Source: Streptacidiphilus pinicola | GTDB taxonomy: Bacteria > Actinomycetota > Actinomycetes > Streptomycetales > Streptomycetaceae | Reading direction: 5' to 3' | Length of the DNA stretch: 47,103 bases | NCBI RefSeq assembly: GCF_003258295.1 | Contig: NZ_QKYN01000010.1 | Span: forward strand, 1 to 47,103 | Part shown: positions 21,912 to 30,595 of the stretch, one piece after another | Layout: every line of letters starts with the position of its first letter | Numbering within the stretch: position 1 is the first letter of the stretch | Program-made: the position numbers and the translations under genes | Notes under the pieces: generated by a model | What the model saw: the letters and a program-made list of their open reading frames with translations, nothing else | The model's database searches: none | What the model was told of the DNA's origin: nothing

Positions 21912-23261
21912 ATGACTGACCTCCTTCGGTTCCCCGCCGACTTCGTCTGGGGCGCCTCCACGGCCGCCTACCAGATCGAGGGAGCCGCCGAGGAGGACGG
22001 CAAGGGACCGTCGATCTGGGACACCTTCGTACGGCGGCCCGGCGCCGTCCGCGACGGCCACACCGGCGCGGTGGCCTGCGACCACTACCACCGCCTCGAC
22101 GAGGACGTGGCCCTGATGCGCCGCCTCGGCCTGGACGCCTACCGGTTCTCGATCTCCTGGCCGCGCGTCCTGCCGGCCGGCGCGGGCCGCGTCGAACCGC
22201 GCGGCCTGGACTTCTACGACCGCCTCGTCGACGCCCTGCTGGACGCCGGGATCGAGCCCACGCCGACGCTGTTCCACTGGGACCTGCCGCAGGCCCTCGA
22301 GGACGAGGGCGGCTGGATGGTCCGGGACACGGCGTACCGCTTCGGCGAGTACGCGGCCGTGGTCGCCGAGCGGCTCGGCGACCGGGTCCGGCGCTGGATC
22401 ACGCTCAACGAGCCCTTCGTGCACATGTCCTTCGGCTACGGCTTCGGCGTCCACGCGCCCGGCCGAGCGCTGATGCTGGACGCGCTGCCCGTCGCACACC
22501 ACCAACTGCTGGGCCACGGCCTCGCGGTGGCGGCGCTGCGGGCGGGCGCGCGGCCGGACGCGCAGGTGCTGATCGCGAACAACTGCTCGCCGGTACGCCT
22601 GCGCGCCGACGCCGCCTCCGCGGCGGACCGGCTGGCCGCCGACGCCTACGACGCGCTGCACAACCGGCTCTTCAACGACCCGCTGCTGCTGGGCCGTTAC
22701 CCGGACCTGTCGGCCTACGGCCTGGCCGACCCGAGCTGGGGCGGGGTCGTGCAGGACGACGACCTGAAGGTGATCGCCGCACCGCTGGACGGCCTCGGTG
22801 TGAACTACTACAACCCGACCTGGATCACGGCTCCCGCCGATCCCGCCGCAGGCCTGCCGTTCGACCTGGCCGAACCGCAGGAGGCCTACCGGCGCACCGC
22901 CTTCGACTGGCCGGTGGTCCCCGACGGGCTGACCGAGCTGCTGGTGGGCCTGAAGGCCGGCTACGGCGACGCGCTGCCGCCGGTCTGGATCACCGAGAAC
23001 GGCTGCAGCGAGCCTGCGGGCGTGGACGACCGCGCCCGGATCGACTACCTTGCCGGCCACGTCGGCGCGGTCGCGCGGGCCCGGGAGCAGGGGGTGGACG
23101 TCCGTGGTTACTTCACCTGGTCGCTGCTCGACAACTTCGAGTGGGCGGAGGGCTACCACCAGCGCTTCGGCCTGGTCGAGGTCGACTTCGAGACGCAGAC
23201 CCGCACCCCGCGGGCGAGCTTCGAGTGGTACCGCGCCCTGATCGCCGCGCAGCGGCCCTGA
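21912..23261 (+). CDS. bgl: GH1 beta-glucosidase
   Basis: A 449-residue cytoplasmic enzyme (no signal peptide) of glycoside hydrolase family 1, standard length. The N-terminal hallmark FPADFVWGASTAAYQIEGA spans residues 7-25. The acid/base Glu167 is in TLNEPF and the nucleophile Glu362 in WITENG. The C-terminal region has WSLLDNFEWAEGYHQRFGLVEVDF, which shapes the aglycone site. It retains beta-linked glucose, for example from cellobiose. A sugar-type transporter gene starts 35 bases downstream, so the pair probably takes up and splits a beta-glucoside. GAGAGGGTG lies upstream of the ATG. Confidence 0.95.
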   Translation: MTDLLRFPADFVWGASTAAYQIEGAAEEDGKGPSIWDTFVRRPGAVRDGHTGAVACDHYHRLDEDVALMRRLGLDAYRFSISWPRVLPAGAGRVEPRGLDFYDRLVDALLDAGIEPTPTLFHWDLPQALEDEGGWMVRDTAYRFGEYAAVVAERLGDRVRRWITLNEPFVHMSFGYGFGVHAPGRALMLDALPVAHHQLLGHGLAVAALRAGARPDAQVLIANNCSPVRLRADAASAADRLAADAYDALHNRLFNDPLLLGRYPDLSAYGLADPSWGGVVQDDDLKVIAAPLDGLGVNYYNPTWITAPADPAAGLPFDLAEPQEAYRRTAFDWPVVPDGLTELLVGLKAGYGDALPPVWITENGCSEPAGVDDRARIDYLAGHVGAVARAREQGVDVRGYFTWSLLDNFEWAEGYHQRFGLVEVDFETQTRTPRASFEWYRALIAAQRP

Positions 23262-23295
23262 CCCTGAGTCCCCGCCAGCCCGTTGAAGGAGCGTC

Positions 23296-24561
23296 ATGAG
23301 CCAGGCCCTCCAGGAGGACGCCAGAGACGGCTCCGCCGTCCTCGCCGAACCCACCGCGCCGGTCCGGCCCTCCTGGACCGTGGACCTCTCGCTCGCCACG
23401 CTCGCCGTCTTCATGGCCTTCATGACGCCGATCCAGATCCTGCTGCCGCTGCAGCTGGAGCACATCGACCCGCAGCACAAGAGCGGCGCGCTGTCGGTCG
23501 TCACCGGCCTCGGCGCGCTGGTCGCGGTGCTGGCCAACCCGATCGCCGGCGCTTTGTCGGACCGGACCACGAGCCGGTTCGGTCGCCGTCGGCCCTGGAT
23601 CCTCGGCGGCGCGCTCGCCGGCGCGGCGGGCCTGGCGCTGACCGCCTCCCAGCACACCGTCGCCGGGGTCGCCGTCGGCTGGTGCCTCGGCCAGGCCGGG
23701 CTCAACGCCATGCTGGCCGGCGTCTCCACGCCCATCGCCGACCGGGTGCCGCTGGCCCAGCGCGCCCAGGTCTCCGGGTGGACCGGCATCATGCAGTCCT
23801 TCGGCCTCGTCCTCGGCGCGCTGATCACCAGCCTGCTGGTGACCGGCGTCTGGTCCGGCTACGGCACGCTCGCGGTCCTCACCGTCGTCCTCGCGCTCCC
23901 CTTCGTGCTGCGTCAGGACGAGCCGGCGCTGCCGCCCGCGCTGCGGCCCGCTTTCGACGTCCGCGCCTTCGCCCGCTCGTTCTGGGTCAGCCCGAGGCAG
24001 CACCCCGACTTCGGCTGGGCCTGGCTCACCCGCTTCCTCATCAACCTCGGCAACGCGCTCGGCACGCTCTACCTGTTCTTCTTCCTCTCCGACGCCGTCC
24101 GCTACGGCGACCCCGGCACCGGCGTGCTGATCCTGACGGTCGTCTACACGCTCTTCGCCGCGTTGACCGCGATCCCCGTCGGCCGCCTGTCCGACCGCGT
24201 GGGACGCCGTAAGTCCTTCGTCGTGCTCTGCTCACTGATCATGGCCGCGGCCGCGCTGCTGCTCGCCCTGCTGCACACCTGGCCCGCGGCGCTGGCGGCC
24301 GCCGCCGTCCTCGGCGCCGGCTACGGCGTCTACCTCGCGGTCGACCAGGCACTGGTCACCCAGGTTCTCCCCGAGGCCCGGGACCGGGCCAAGGACCTCG
24401 GCGTCATCAACATCGCCAACTCCGGCCCGCAGGTCCTCGCCCCCGCGGTGGCCGCGCCCGTCATCGCCCACCTCGGCGGCTACACCGGCCTCTACCTCGC
24501 CATGGCGCTGGTCACCGTGCTGGGCGGCGTCCTGGTCCGCCGCGTCCGGGGCGTGGCCTGA
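23296..24561 (+). CDS. MFS transporter, sugar (GPH/SLC45-like) type
   Basis: A 421-residue membrane protein with twelve predicted helices. The loop between helices 2 and 3 has GALSDRTTSRFGRRRPWIL, the pattern of sugar:cation symporters related to SLC45 and GPH carriers. A related loop in the second half is IPVGRLSDRVGRRKSFV. The start is supported by GAAGGAGC five bases before the ATG. It lies 35 bases after the beta-glucosidase, so uptake of a beta-glucoside is the best guess. Later regions (VLTVVLALPFVLR and LGAGYGVYLAVDQALVTQVLP) are typical helices. Confidence 0.88.
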   Translation: MSQALQEDARDGSAVLAEPTAPVRPSWTVDLSLATLAVFMAFMTPIQILLPLQLEHIDPQHKSGALSVVTGLGALVAVLANPIAGALSDRTTSRFGRRRPWILGGALAGAAGLALTASQHTVAGVAVGWCLGQAGLNAMLAGVSTPIADRVPLAQRAQVSGWTGIMQSFGLVLGALITSLLVTGVWSGYGTLAVLTVVLALPFVLRQDEPALPPALRPAFDVRAFARSFWVSPRQHPDFGWAWLTRFLINLGNALGTLYLFFFLSDAVRYGDPGTGVLILTVVYTLFAALTAIPVGRLSDRVGRRKSFVVLCSLIMAAAALLLALLHTWPAALAAAAVLGAGYGVYLAVDQALVTQVLPEARDRAKDLGVINIANSGPQVLAPAVAAPVIAHLGGYTGLYLAMALVTVLGGVLVRRVRGVA

Positions 24562-24621
24562 CCGCGCGTCACCCGCGTGGCGCCCCGCCTGCCGGGAGTG
24601 CGGCTCCCTACAGTGGCCAGG

Positions 24622-25182
24622 ATGTGGAACGACATGTTCATCGCGGGCGTCTCCTACGGCGAGAAGGCCGCGCGCACGATCATCGTCTACCTGGCCCTGC
24701 TGATCATGCTCCGCATCGTCGGCAAACGCGGGCTCGCGCAGTTGAACACCTTCGACCTGGTCGTGATGCTGCTGCTGTCGAACGTGGTGCAGAACGCGGT
24801 CATCGGCAACGACAACTCGGTCAGCGGCGGCGTCTTCGGCGCGGCGGTCCTGCTGCTGACCGACGCGGTGCTGGTCCGCCAGGGCGCCCGCCGGCCCTGG
24901 TTCGCCCGTCTCCTGGAGGGCACCCCGACCGTCCTGGCCCAGGACGGCGTCCTCAACATCCCCGCGATGCGCCGCCAGGGCATCTCCCGCGGCGACGTCG
25001 CCCTGGCGGTCCACACCCAGGGCGGCGACTCCATCGGCGAGACGGAACTGGTCCAGCTCGAACCCAGCGGCGCCGTCCTGGTCCGCCTCCGCGAGGGCGA
25101 CCAGTTCGCCGACAAGGCCGACGTGGCCGCGCTCCGAGCCCTGCTCGAACGCATCGAGGCCCGGCTGCCGACCGAGCGATAG
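24622..25182 (+). CDS. DUF421 (YetF-type) membrane protein
   Basis: A 186-residue protein. Three hydrophobic helices occupy the first 90 residues (TIIVYLALLIMLRIVGKRGL, then NTFDLVVMLLLSNVVQNAVIG). A cytoplasmic alpha/beta domain follows (VLAQDGVLNIPAMRRQGISRGDVALAV and SIGETELVQLEPSGAVLVRL). This is the DUF421 family, found near sporulation or envelope genes in other bacteria; the biochemical role is not known. The ATG at 24622 is preceded by a possible -10 TACAGT (24609-24614) only seven bases upstream, which suggests a leaderless mRNA. It follows the transporter gene by 60 bases. Confidence 0.88.
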   Translation: MWNDMFIAGVSYGEKAARTIIVYLALLIMLRIVGKRGLAQLNTFDLVVMLLLSNVVQNAVIGNDNSVSGGVFGAAVLLLTDAVLVRQGARRPWFARLLEGTPTVLAQDGVLNIPAMRRQGISRGDVALAVHTQGGDSIGETELVQLEPSGAVLVRLREGDQFADKADVAALRALLERIEARLPTER

Positions 25183-25200
25183 GTGCACGCCCCTGAGGAG

Positions 25201-26661
25201 TCACCCGTTGAAGACGTCCGAGCCGAAGTCCGAGGCCGTGGCGGCGAAGCCGAGGTGGCCCTGGCCGTCGGAGCCGCCGGAGCGGAGGCCGAGGAGGTCC
25301 TCGAAGGTGCGCAACGCCGAGTAGTGGTTGTAGGAGCCGGCGGTGTCCACGCTGCCCGCCTTGATCCAGAACGGGTTCAGCAGCACGGCACCGATCCGGC
25401 CGCCTCCCGGCATCGTGCCGGCCGGCGGCTGCTGACCGGGGGTCAGGTCGGTGACGCCGAGGAGCTGGTAGTAGGTCTTGCCGCCGAGCGACGGGATCGG
25501 CACGTTCAGCAGCGGGGAGTAGCCGGGGTTGGCGTTGCCCGGACCTGACTGCTCGTGGTCGCCCGCCGCGGTGTCGGTGATGCCGCCCTCGTCGAAGGTG
25601 AGCATCACCAGCATCGAACCGTCCTTGTAGGCGGGCGAGTCGAGGATCAGCGGCATCCAGGTCTTCAGGAACGCGTCCGCGCCGGTCAGGCCACCGGCCG
25701 TGGTTCCGGCGGAGTTGACGCCCGCGCAGGTCTCGTCGTGGCCGTCGTCGCAGACGTTCGGGCTGATCATCGCGAAGCGCGGGGTGGTGAACGGGCTGGC
25801 CAGATCCCGCGCCAGGCGGCCGCTGTAGCGGTAGCCGCCGCCGGCCTGGGCGGTCGCACGGCCGAGCGGGACGACGTGGTGCGCGCAGGACGCGGCGTCG
25901 TCGGTGACGGAGTGGAACCAGACGAACGGGTTGTGCCGGTCGACGTACTGGTCCGAGACGCTCGACTTCACCTGGGAGCCGGTGGCGTTGGGGCCCTCGG
26001 CGTTGTTGGTGCCGTCGGCGGCGACGCCCGCCGTCTGCGTCGGGTGGGCACAGTCGGTGCCGCCCAGCGGATCGGGCGTGCCGCCGTCGCGGGCCGGGTC
26101 GTTGCCCATGTCCTCCGCGTAGGCGCGCCAGTCCACCGCGGTCGGCAGGCCGGGCAGGCGGCGCGCGGCCTGGAGCTGGTCGCCGACGGTCTGCGCGGCG
26201 GCGGGGTAGACGCAGCCCTGGCCGTCGAGTTGGCCCGGGTAGCGGCCCTGGTCGGCGTCGGGCGTACCGGGGAGCAGGTCGTTGTAGCCGCCGCCGGTGG
26301 CGGTGGTGCAGTCGCTGCCGGTGACCAGGTTGGGCGCCTGGCCGGAGACCTGGGCGAGGTAGTTGTCGAGGCTGACGTGGCCCACCCCGTAGTAGTTCGG
26401 CAGCAGTTCGCCCTGCGGGACGAGGGTGCCGTTGAGGTAGGTCGCGGGCGAGCCGGGCCCGAAGGTGCTGTCGTAGCTCTCGTTCTCCAGGTCGATCACC
26501 AGCACGTGGGAGATGGCCCCCGCGGGCGGCAGCGCCCCGGCCGTCCGGTGCCCGCCGTGCCGGGCCGCCTCGGCGGCGGGCGCGGCCGCCGTCAGCGAGA
26601 GGACCAAGCCGGTCGCGGCAGCCGCGACCAGGGCGGCTTTCGGGGACGTTCGTCGGGTCAT
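25201..26661 (-). CDS. Secreted phosphoesterase (phospholipase C/acid phosphatase family)
   Basis: A 486-residue secreted protein of PF04185. Residues 1-33 are a signal peptide. HVLVIDLENESYDSTFG, near residue 52, is the family's metal-binding N-terminal strand. SHVSLDNY and PFTTPRFAMISPNVCDDGHDETC, a typical Cys-containing insert, follow. LVMLTFDEGGITDTAAGDHE later provides the second metal-binding Asp-Glu and the His. These enzymes hydrolyse phosphate monoesters or phosphatidylcholine outside the cell. GAGGAAAC lies upstream of the ATG. No PHO-box-like repeat was seen in the upstream 240 bases. The family is clear; the substrate is not. Confidence 0.9.
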   Translation of the reverse strand: MTRRTSPKAALVAAAATGLVLSLTAAAPAAEAARHGGHRTAGALPPAGAISHVLVIDLENESYDSTFGPGSPATYLNGTLVPQGELLPNYYGVGHVSLDNYLAQVSGQAPNLVTGSDCTTATGGGYNDLLPGTPDADQGRYPGQLDGQGCVYPAAAQTVGDQLQAARRLPGLPTAVDWRAYAEDMGNDPARDGGTPDPLGGTDCAHPTQTAGVAADGTNNAEGPNATGSQVKSSVSDQYVDRHNPFVWFHSVTDDAASCAHHVVPLGRATAQAGGGYRYSGRLARDLASPFTTPRFAMISPNVCDDGHDETCAGVNSAGTTAGGLTGADAFLKTWMPLILDSPAYKDGSMLVMLTFDEGGITDTAAGDHEQSGPGNANPGYSPLLNVPIPSLGGKTYYQLLGVTDLTPGQQPPAGTMPGGGRIGAVLLNPFWIKAGSVDTAGSYNHYSALRTFEDLLGLRSGGSDGQGHLGFAATASDFGSDVFNG

Positions 26662-26900
26662 GAGGTTTCCTCGTGGCGTTGTCGGGATCGGTCGCGCGGC
26701 AGGGATGGTGACACGTGTGAGCAAACGCCTTGGCATGGTCGGGCGACGAGCCGGAGAACACAAGACATCCGACGCGAAGTAACCATTTGTTGACTTGGCC
26801 TGCCGATCCGCCTCCACGAGCACCGCACGGCCCTGCTCGCGGCCGTTGCCGACGTCGTCGAGCCCCGCTCCTGACACGACGTCGGCCGGCCCCGGATGCG

Positions 26901-28295
26901 CTAGATCAGCCGGCTCGGTGGGATGTTCTGGTTGAGGGAGAAGACGTTGTCCGGGTCGTAGACGTCCTTGAGGGCGACCAGGCGGGCGTACTTCTCCGGG
27001 CCGAAGGAGGTCAGCAGGCGGCCGCGGCCGTCGTCCGCGGCGATGAAGTTGGGGACCGTCGCGCCGCCCGCGGACCAGGGTCGCATGAGGTCCATGAAGG
27101 AGCGGGCCCAGGCGACATGGCGTTCGCGTCCGTCAGAGCCCCACCACATGGAGAGGCAGAAGTAGAGCCAGGGCGCGTCCGGCGGGTTGAGCGCCATGGA
27201 CGCGCGGTCGAGGCGGGACATCGCGCCACCCATCGGGCAGAGGACCAGCTGCGTCAGCGGCGAGGTGACCTTCTCCGCGTGGTCGACGAAGGCGTCGATC
27301 GCCTCGTCGGGCAGGGCACGCAGGGCGTCGACCTTGAAGTACTCACCGATGCCGCGCGGCGAGCCCTCGTCGAGGAGCTGCTGGAGCACGGAGTAGGGCA
27401 TGGGCTGGACCTGGGTGACCCACGGGTCGCCCCAGTCGACGAGCGGGCGCAACGCCCGCTCGCCCTCGTCCGGGTCGCCGACGTACAGCAGGACCAGGGC
27501 GCAGGCGAGTTGGCCTCGGGCCCGCTCCGGGACGAACGGCGCCGGTGGAGCCGTGATCATGGCGAGGCCGCCGCCGACCTCGTCCGGGGCCTCGGCCATG
27601 AAGTCGCGGTAGTACCGCGTCAACGCCCGGGCCGCCGAGGCCGGGTGGAGGATCATGCCGCCTTGGACGATCGGGCCGACCGGGTGCAGGCGGAAGCCGA
27701 ACCGGGTCACCACGCCGAAGTTGCCGCCGCCACCGCGCAGGCCCCACAACAGCTCGGGGTGCTGCTCCGCATCGGTCTCGACCGTGCGGCCGTCGGCGGT
27801 CACGACCTGGGCGGAGACCAGGCTGGCGGCCGAGGGTCCGTACATCCGCTCCAGCCAGCCGGAGCCGCTGCCGAGCGTGAGCCCCGCGACACCGGTGTCG
27901 GAGACCCGGCCACCGGTGACGGCCAGGCCGTACTCCTGGGTGGCGGCGTCGAACTCGGCCCAGCTCAGGCCCGCGCCGAAGCGGCCGGTGCGGGCGCCGG
28001 GGTCGATCGCGACCTCCTTCATCGGGCCGGTGTCGATCACCAGCCCTCCGTCGCAGCTGGAGTAGCCGGCCGTCGAGTGGCCGCCGCCTCGCACGGCGAC
28101 CCGTAGTCCGTGCTGCCGCGCGTGGGCGAGCGCGGCAACGACGTCCTCCGGGCCGAAGCAGCGGGCCACCAGCGCGGGATGCAGGTCGTGGTCCCCGTTG
28201 GCGATCTTCCTCGCCTCGTCGTAGCCGGGATCCGCAGGGCCGAACAGCTCGCCGGACATGGCCAGCGCCAGATCGGCCGCGGTGTCGGTGGTCAT
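26901..28295 (-). CDS. FAD-linked oxidoreductase of the BBE (berberine-bridge) family
   Basis: A 464-residue flavoprotein. FAD is probably held covalently through His73 in RGGGHSTAGYSSCDGG. The binding domain continues with GLTLGSGSGWLERMYGPS and LLWGLRGGGGNFGVVTRF. The C-terminal BBE motif DVYDPDNVFSLNQNIPP ends the protein. There is no Cys for a second covalent bond at the bicovalent position. Such enzymes oxidise sugars, alkaloids or antibiotic intermediates in the cytoplasm; there is no signal peptide. The ATG at 28295 follows AAGGAG by five bases. It is divergent from the MarR gene at 28488, 192 bases away, and may be under its control. Confidence 0.9.
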   Translation of the reverse strand: MTTDTAADLALAMSGELFGPADPGYDEARKIANGDHDLHPALVARCFGPEDVVAALAHARQHGLRVAVRGGGHSTAGYSSCDGGLVIDTGPMKEVAIDPGARTGRFGAGLSWAEFDAATQEYGLAVTGGRVSDTGVAGLTLGSGSGWLERMYGPSAASLVSAQVVTADGRTVETDAEQHPELLWGLRGGGGNFGVVTRFGFRLHPVGPIVQGGMILHPASAARALTRYYRDFMAEAPDEVGGGLAMITAPPAPFVPERARGQLACALVLLYVGDPDEGERALRPLVDWGDPWVTQVQPMPYSVLQQLLDEGSPRGIGEYFKVDALRALPDEAIDAFVDHAEKVTSPLTQLVLCPMGGAMSRLDRASMALNPPDAPWLYFCLSMWWGSDGRERHVAWARSFMDLMRPWSAGGATVPNFIAADDGRGRLLTSFGPEKYARLVALKDVYDPDNVFSLNQNIPPSRLI

Positions 28296-28411
28296 CACCG
28301 CTCCTTCCGAAGGAATATGGGAAGGTGCGCGGCCCGCGCCCGCGCCGACGCACGCCCGGGCGGGTCCGCCCCGGCCGGCGGGCGGCGTTCAGGACAAGTC
28401 TTCTCCGACCG

Positions 28412-28440
28412 TTGCACCTCGGCCATTCGACCCGATAGGT
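28412..28440 (+). promoter_or_regulatory. Possible promoter of the MarR gene
   Basis: TTGCAC (28412-28417) and ATAGGT (28435-28440) are separated by exactly 17 bases, 48 bases before the MarR start. The hexamers are moderate matches to actinobacterial housekeeping promoters, so this is tentative. Confidence 0.4.
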
Positions 28441-28487
28441 CGCCTCGCGGATCATCCGCAAACTGACGAGCTGGGTACCCTGGAGCC

Positions 28488-29012
28488 ATGACGACGTCCG
28501 CACCCGCCCAAGCGACACCGCCTGCCGCAGCACCCGCACCCGCACCCGGCGAGTTCGACCTGTCGTTCCTGCTGGACCACGCCGGATACGTGCTGCGCAC
28601 CCGGATGGCCGCCGCGCTCGCCGAGATCGAGCTGACTCCGCGGATGCACTGCGTGCTGGTCCATGCCCTGGAGGAGGAGCGCACCCAGGCCCAACTCGCG
28701 GAGATCGGCGGGATGGACAAGACCACGATGGTGGCGACGGTGGACGCGCTGGAGCAGGCGGGTCTGGCCGAGCGGCGTCCGTCCACCACCGACCGGCGGG
28801 CGCGGATCATCGCCGTCACCAAGGCGGGCGAGAAGGTCGCCCAGCAGAGCCGGCGGATCGTCGACGCAGTGCACGCCGAGGCGCTCGCCTCCCTCCCGGC
28901 GCGCGAGCAGTCGCTGGTCCTGCAGGCCCTGCAGCGGCTCGTCGCCGGCAGCCTGGCGACACCCGCCGAGGGCCCGACCTCCGTCCGCCGCTCCCGGGAA
29001 CGGAAGAGCTGA
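28488..29012 (+). CDS. MarR-family regulator, likely controlling the adjacent efflux pump
   Basis: A 174-residue winged-helix regulator. Residues 1-22 are Ala/Pro-rich. The helix-turn-helix reads RTQAQLAEIGGMDKTTMVATVDALEQAGLAERR, followed by the wing STTDRRARIIAVTKAG. The end is Arg-rich. It lies 100 bases upstream of a drug-type MFS gene in the same direction and 192 bases from the divergent FAD oxidoreductase. MarR regulators typically repress the efflux pump they accompany. A candidate site with TAGA-TCG-TCTA dyad symmetry sits between the two genes at 29047-29057. Confidence 0.88.
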   Translation: MTTSAPAQATPPAAAPAPAPGEFDLSFLLDHAGYVLRTRMAAALAEIELTPRMHCVLVHALEEERTQAQLAEIGGMDKTTMVATVDALEQAGLAERRPSTTDRRARIIAVTKAGEKVAQQSRRIVDAVHAEALASLPAREQSLVLQALQRLVAGSLATPAEGPTSVRRSRERKS

Positions 29013-29046
29013 CCGCACCACCAACTGAACCAACTTAATCCCGAAG

Positions 29047-29079
29047 TAGATCGTCTATTACAAAACCATCTGCTAGCGT
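29047..29079 (+). promoter_or_regulatory. Possible promoter and MarR site of the MFS gene
   Basis: An AT-rich stretch contains the dyad TAGA-TCG-TCTA (29047-29057) and TAGCGT (29074-29079), which could serve as a -10 about 33 bases before the start. A clear -35 is missing. The dyad is short. Confidence 0.4.
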
Positions 29080-29112
29080 CCTACCTGTCGCCGATCGACA
29101 GGAGAGACGCCC

Positions 29113-30588
29113 ATGCCCGCATCGCGCACCGCCCGACTCCAGACCCGTTCACCCGGCCTCGCCCTCGCCGTCCTGTGCGCGGGCACGTTGATGATCATTC
29201 TTGACGGCAGCATCGTGACCGTGGCACTGCCGGCCATCCAGCACGATCTCGGCTTCTCCGCCTCCGGCTTCACCTGGACGGTCAACGCCTACCTGATCGC
29301 CTTCGGCGGGCTGCTGCTGCTCGCCGGACGGCTGGGGGACCTGCTCGGACGGCGGCGCGTCTTCGTCGCCGGGCTCACGGTCTTCACCCTGGCGTCCGTG
29401 CTCTGCGGACTGGCCGGCAGCCCGGCACTCCTGGTCGCCGCACGGTTCCTGCAGGCCGCCGGCGGCGCGCTGGTCTCCGCCGTCAGCCTCGGCATGCTGG
29501 TCACGCTCTTCCGCACGCCCGCCGAACGGGCCCGCGCGCTGGGCGCGTTCGCGTTCACTGGTTCCGCCGGCGCGGCGGCCGGGCAGGTGTTGGGCGGCGT
29601 GCTCACCGACACGCTCGGTTGGCACTGGGTGTTCCTGATCAACGTGCCGATCGGCGTGGCGACCGTCGCCCTCGCGCTCCGTGCACTGCCCCCCGAGGCC
29701 GGCACCGGGCTGCGCGGCGGCTCGGACGCGCTCGGTGCGGTACTGGTGACCGCCGGGGCGATGCTCGCCGTCTACTCCATCGTCCAGGCCCAGCAGCTCG
29801 GTTGGAGCTCGGGGCGGGTTCTGCTGCTCGCCGCCGCGAGCGTTGTGCTGCTCAGCGCCTTCCTCGGCCGGCAGGCCGTGGCCGCTCATCCGCTGCTCCC
29901 GCTGCGCCTGCTGCGGTCGCGGCGCCTTCTGGGCGCGAACCTGATCCAACTGCTGTTTCTGGCCGCCATGTTCAGCTTCCAGGTGCAGATCGCGCTCTAC
30001 CTGCAGCAGGTGCTGCACCAGAGCGCCCTGGCGACCGGTCTGGCCATGCTCCCGGCCGCGCTGTCCATCGGTGCCGCGTCACTCGGCCTGTCGGCCCGGC
30101 TGATCGGCCGGTTCGGCGAGCGCACCGTGCTGCTGGCGGGCCTGGTCCTGCTGCTGGCCGCCCGACTGCTGCTCATCCGCCTGCCGGTGCACGGTAGTTA
30201 CCTGGCCGACCTGCTTCCGGTGATGCTGCTGACGGGTGGCGGCGGGCTCGCTTTCCCGGCCGTCACCGGAATCGGCATGGCGGGGGCGGAGCCGCAGGAC
30301 GCGGGCGTCGCCTCGGGGCTGTTCAACACCACGCAGCAGCTCGGTGCGGCCCTCGGCGTCGCGGCCCTGTCCACGGTCGCCGCCTCCCGCACCGCGCACC
30401 TCGCCCGCCCCGGCGTCTCCACGGAGGCCGCGCTGACGGGCGGATACCACCTCGCCTTCGAGGTCGGCGCCGGGCTGCTGCTCCTGGCCATCGCCGTCAC
30501 CGCCACGCTCCCCCGCCACCGCCCGGCCGGCGCGGCGTCGGCGGAGCGAGCCGCCGAGGCCGATCCGGCTCCGGCGTCCGTGCACTGA
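29113..30588 (+). CDS. MFS efflux transporter, DHA2 (14-helix) type
   Basis: A 491-residue membrane protein with about 14 helices. The N-terminal MIILDGSIVTVALPAIQHDLG and TWTVNAYLIAFGGLLLLAGRLGDLLGRR are the DHA2/EmrB-type signatures, with Asp in helix 1 for proton coupling. GHVLGG-like turns (QVLGGVLTDTLGWHWVFLINVPIG) form motif C, typical of exporters. The upstream MarR gene fits control by the exported drug or metabolite. The ATG follows a GACAGGAGAG ribosome site. The gene stops seven bases before the convergent GlxA-type gene ends. Confidence 0.9.
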   Translation: MPASRTARLQTRSPGLALAVLCAGTLMIILDGSIVTVALPAIQHDLGFSASGFTWTVNAYLIAFGGLLLLAGRLGDLLGRRRVFVAGLTVFTLASVLCGLAGSPALLVAARFLQAAGGALVSAVSLGMLVTLFRTPAERARALGAFAFTGSAGAAAGQVLGGVLTDTLGWHWVFLINVPIGVATVALALRALPPEAGTGLRGGSDALGAVLVTAGAMLAVYSIVQAQQLGWSSGRVLLLAAASVVLLSAFLGRQAVAAHPLLPLRLLRSRRLLGANLIQLLFLAAMFSFQVQIALYLQQVLHQSALATGLAMLPAALSIGAASLGLSARLIGRFGERTVLLAGLVLLLAARLLLIRLPVHGSYLADLLPVMLLTGGGGLAFPAVTGIGMAGAEPQDAGVASGLFNTTQQLGAALGVAALSTVAASRTAHLARPGVSTEAALTGGYHLAFEVGAGLLLLAIAVTATLPRHRPAGAASAERAAEADPAPASVH

Positions 30589-30595
30589 CGAGGCG

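Noticed and set aside
26662-26900. Possible PHO box upstream of the secreted phosphoesterase
   Set aside because: I looked for GTTCAYC-type direct repeats at 11-bp spacing on the coding strand and found none.
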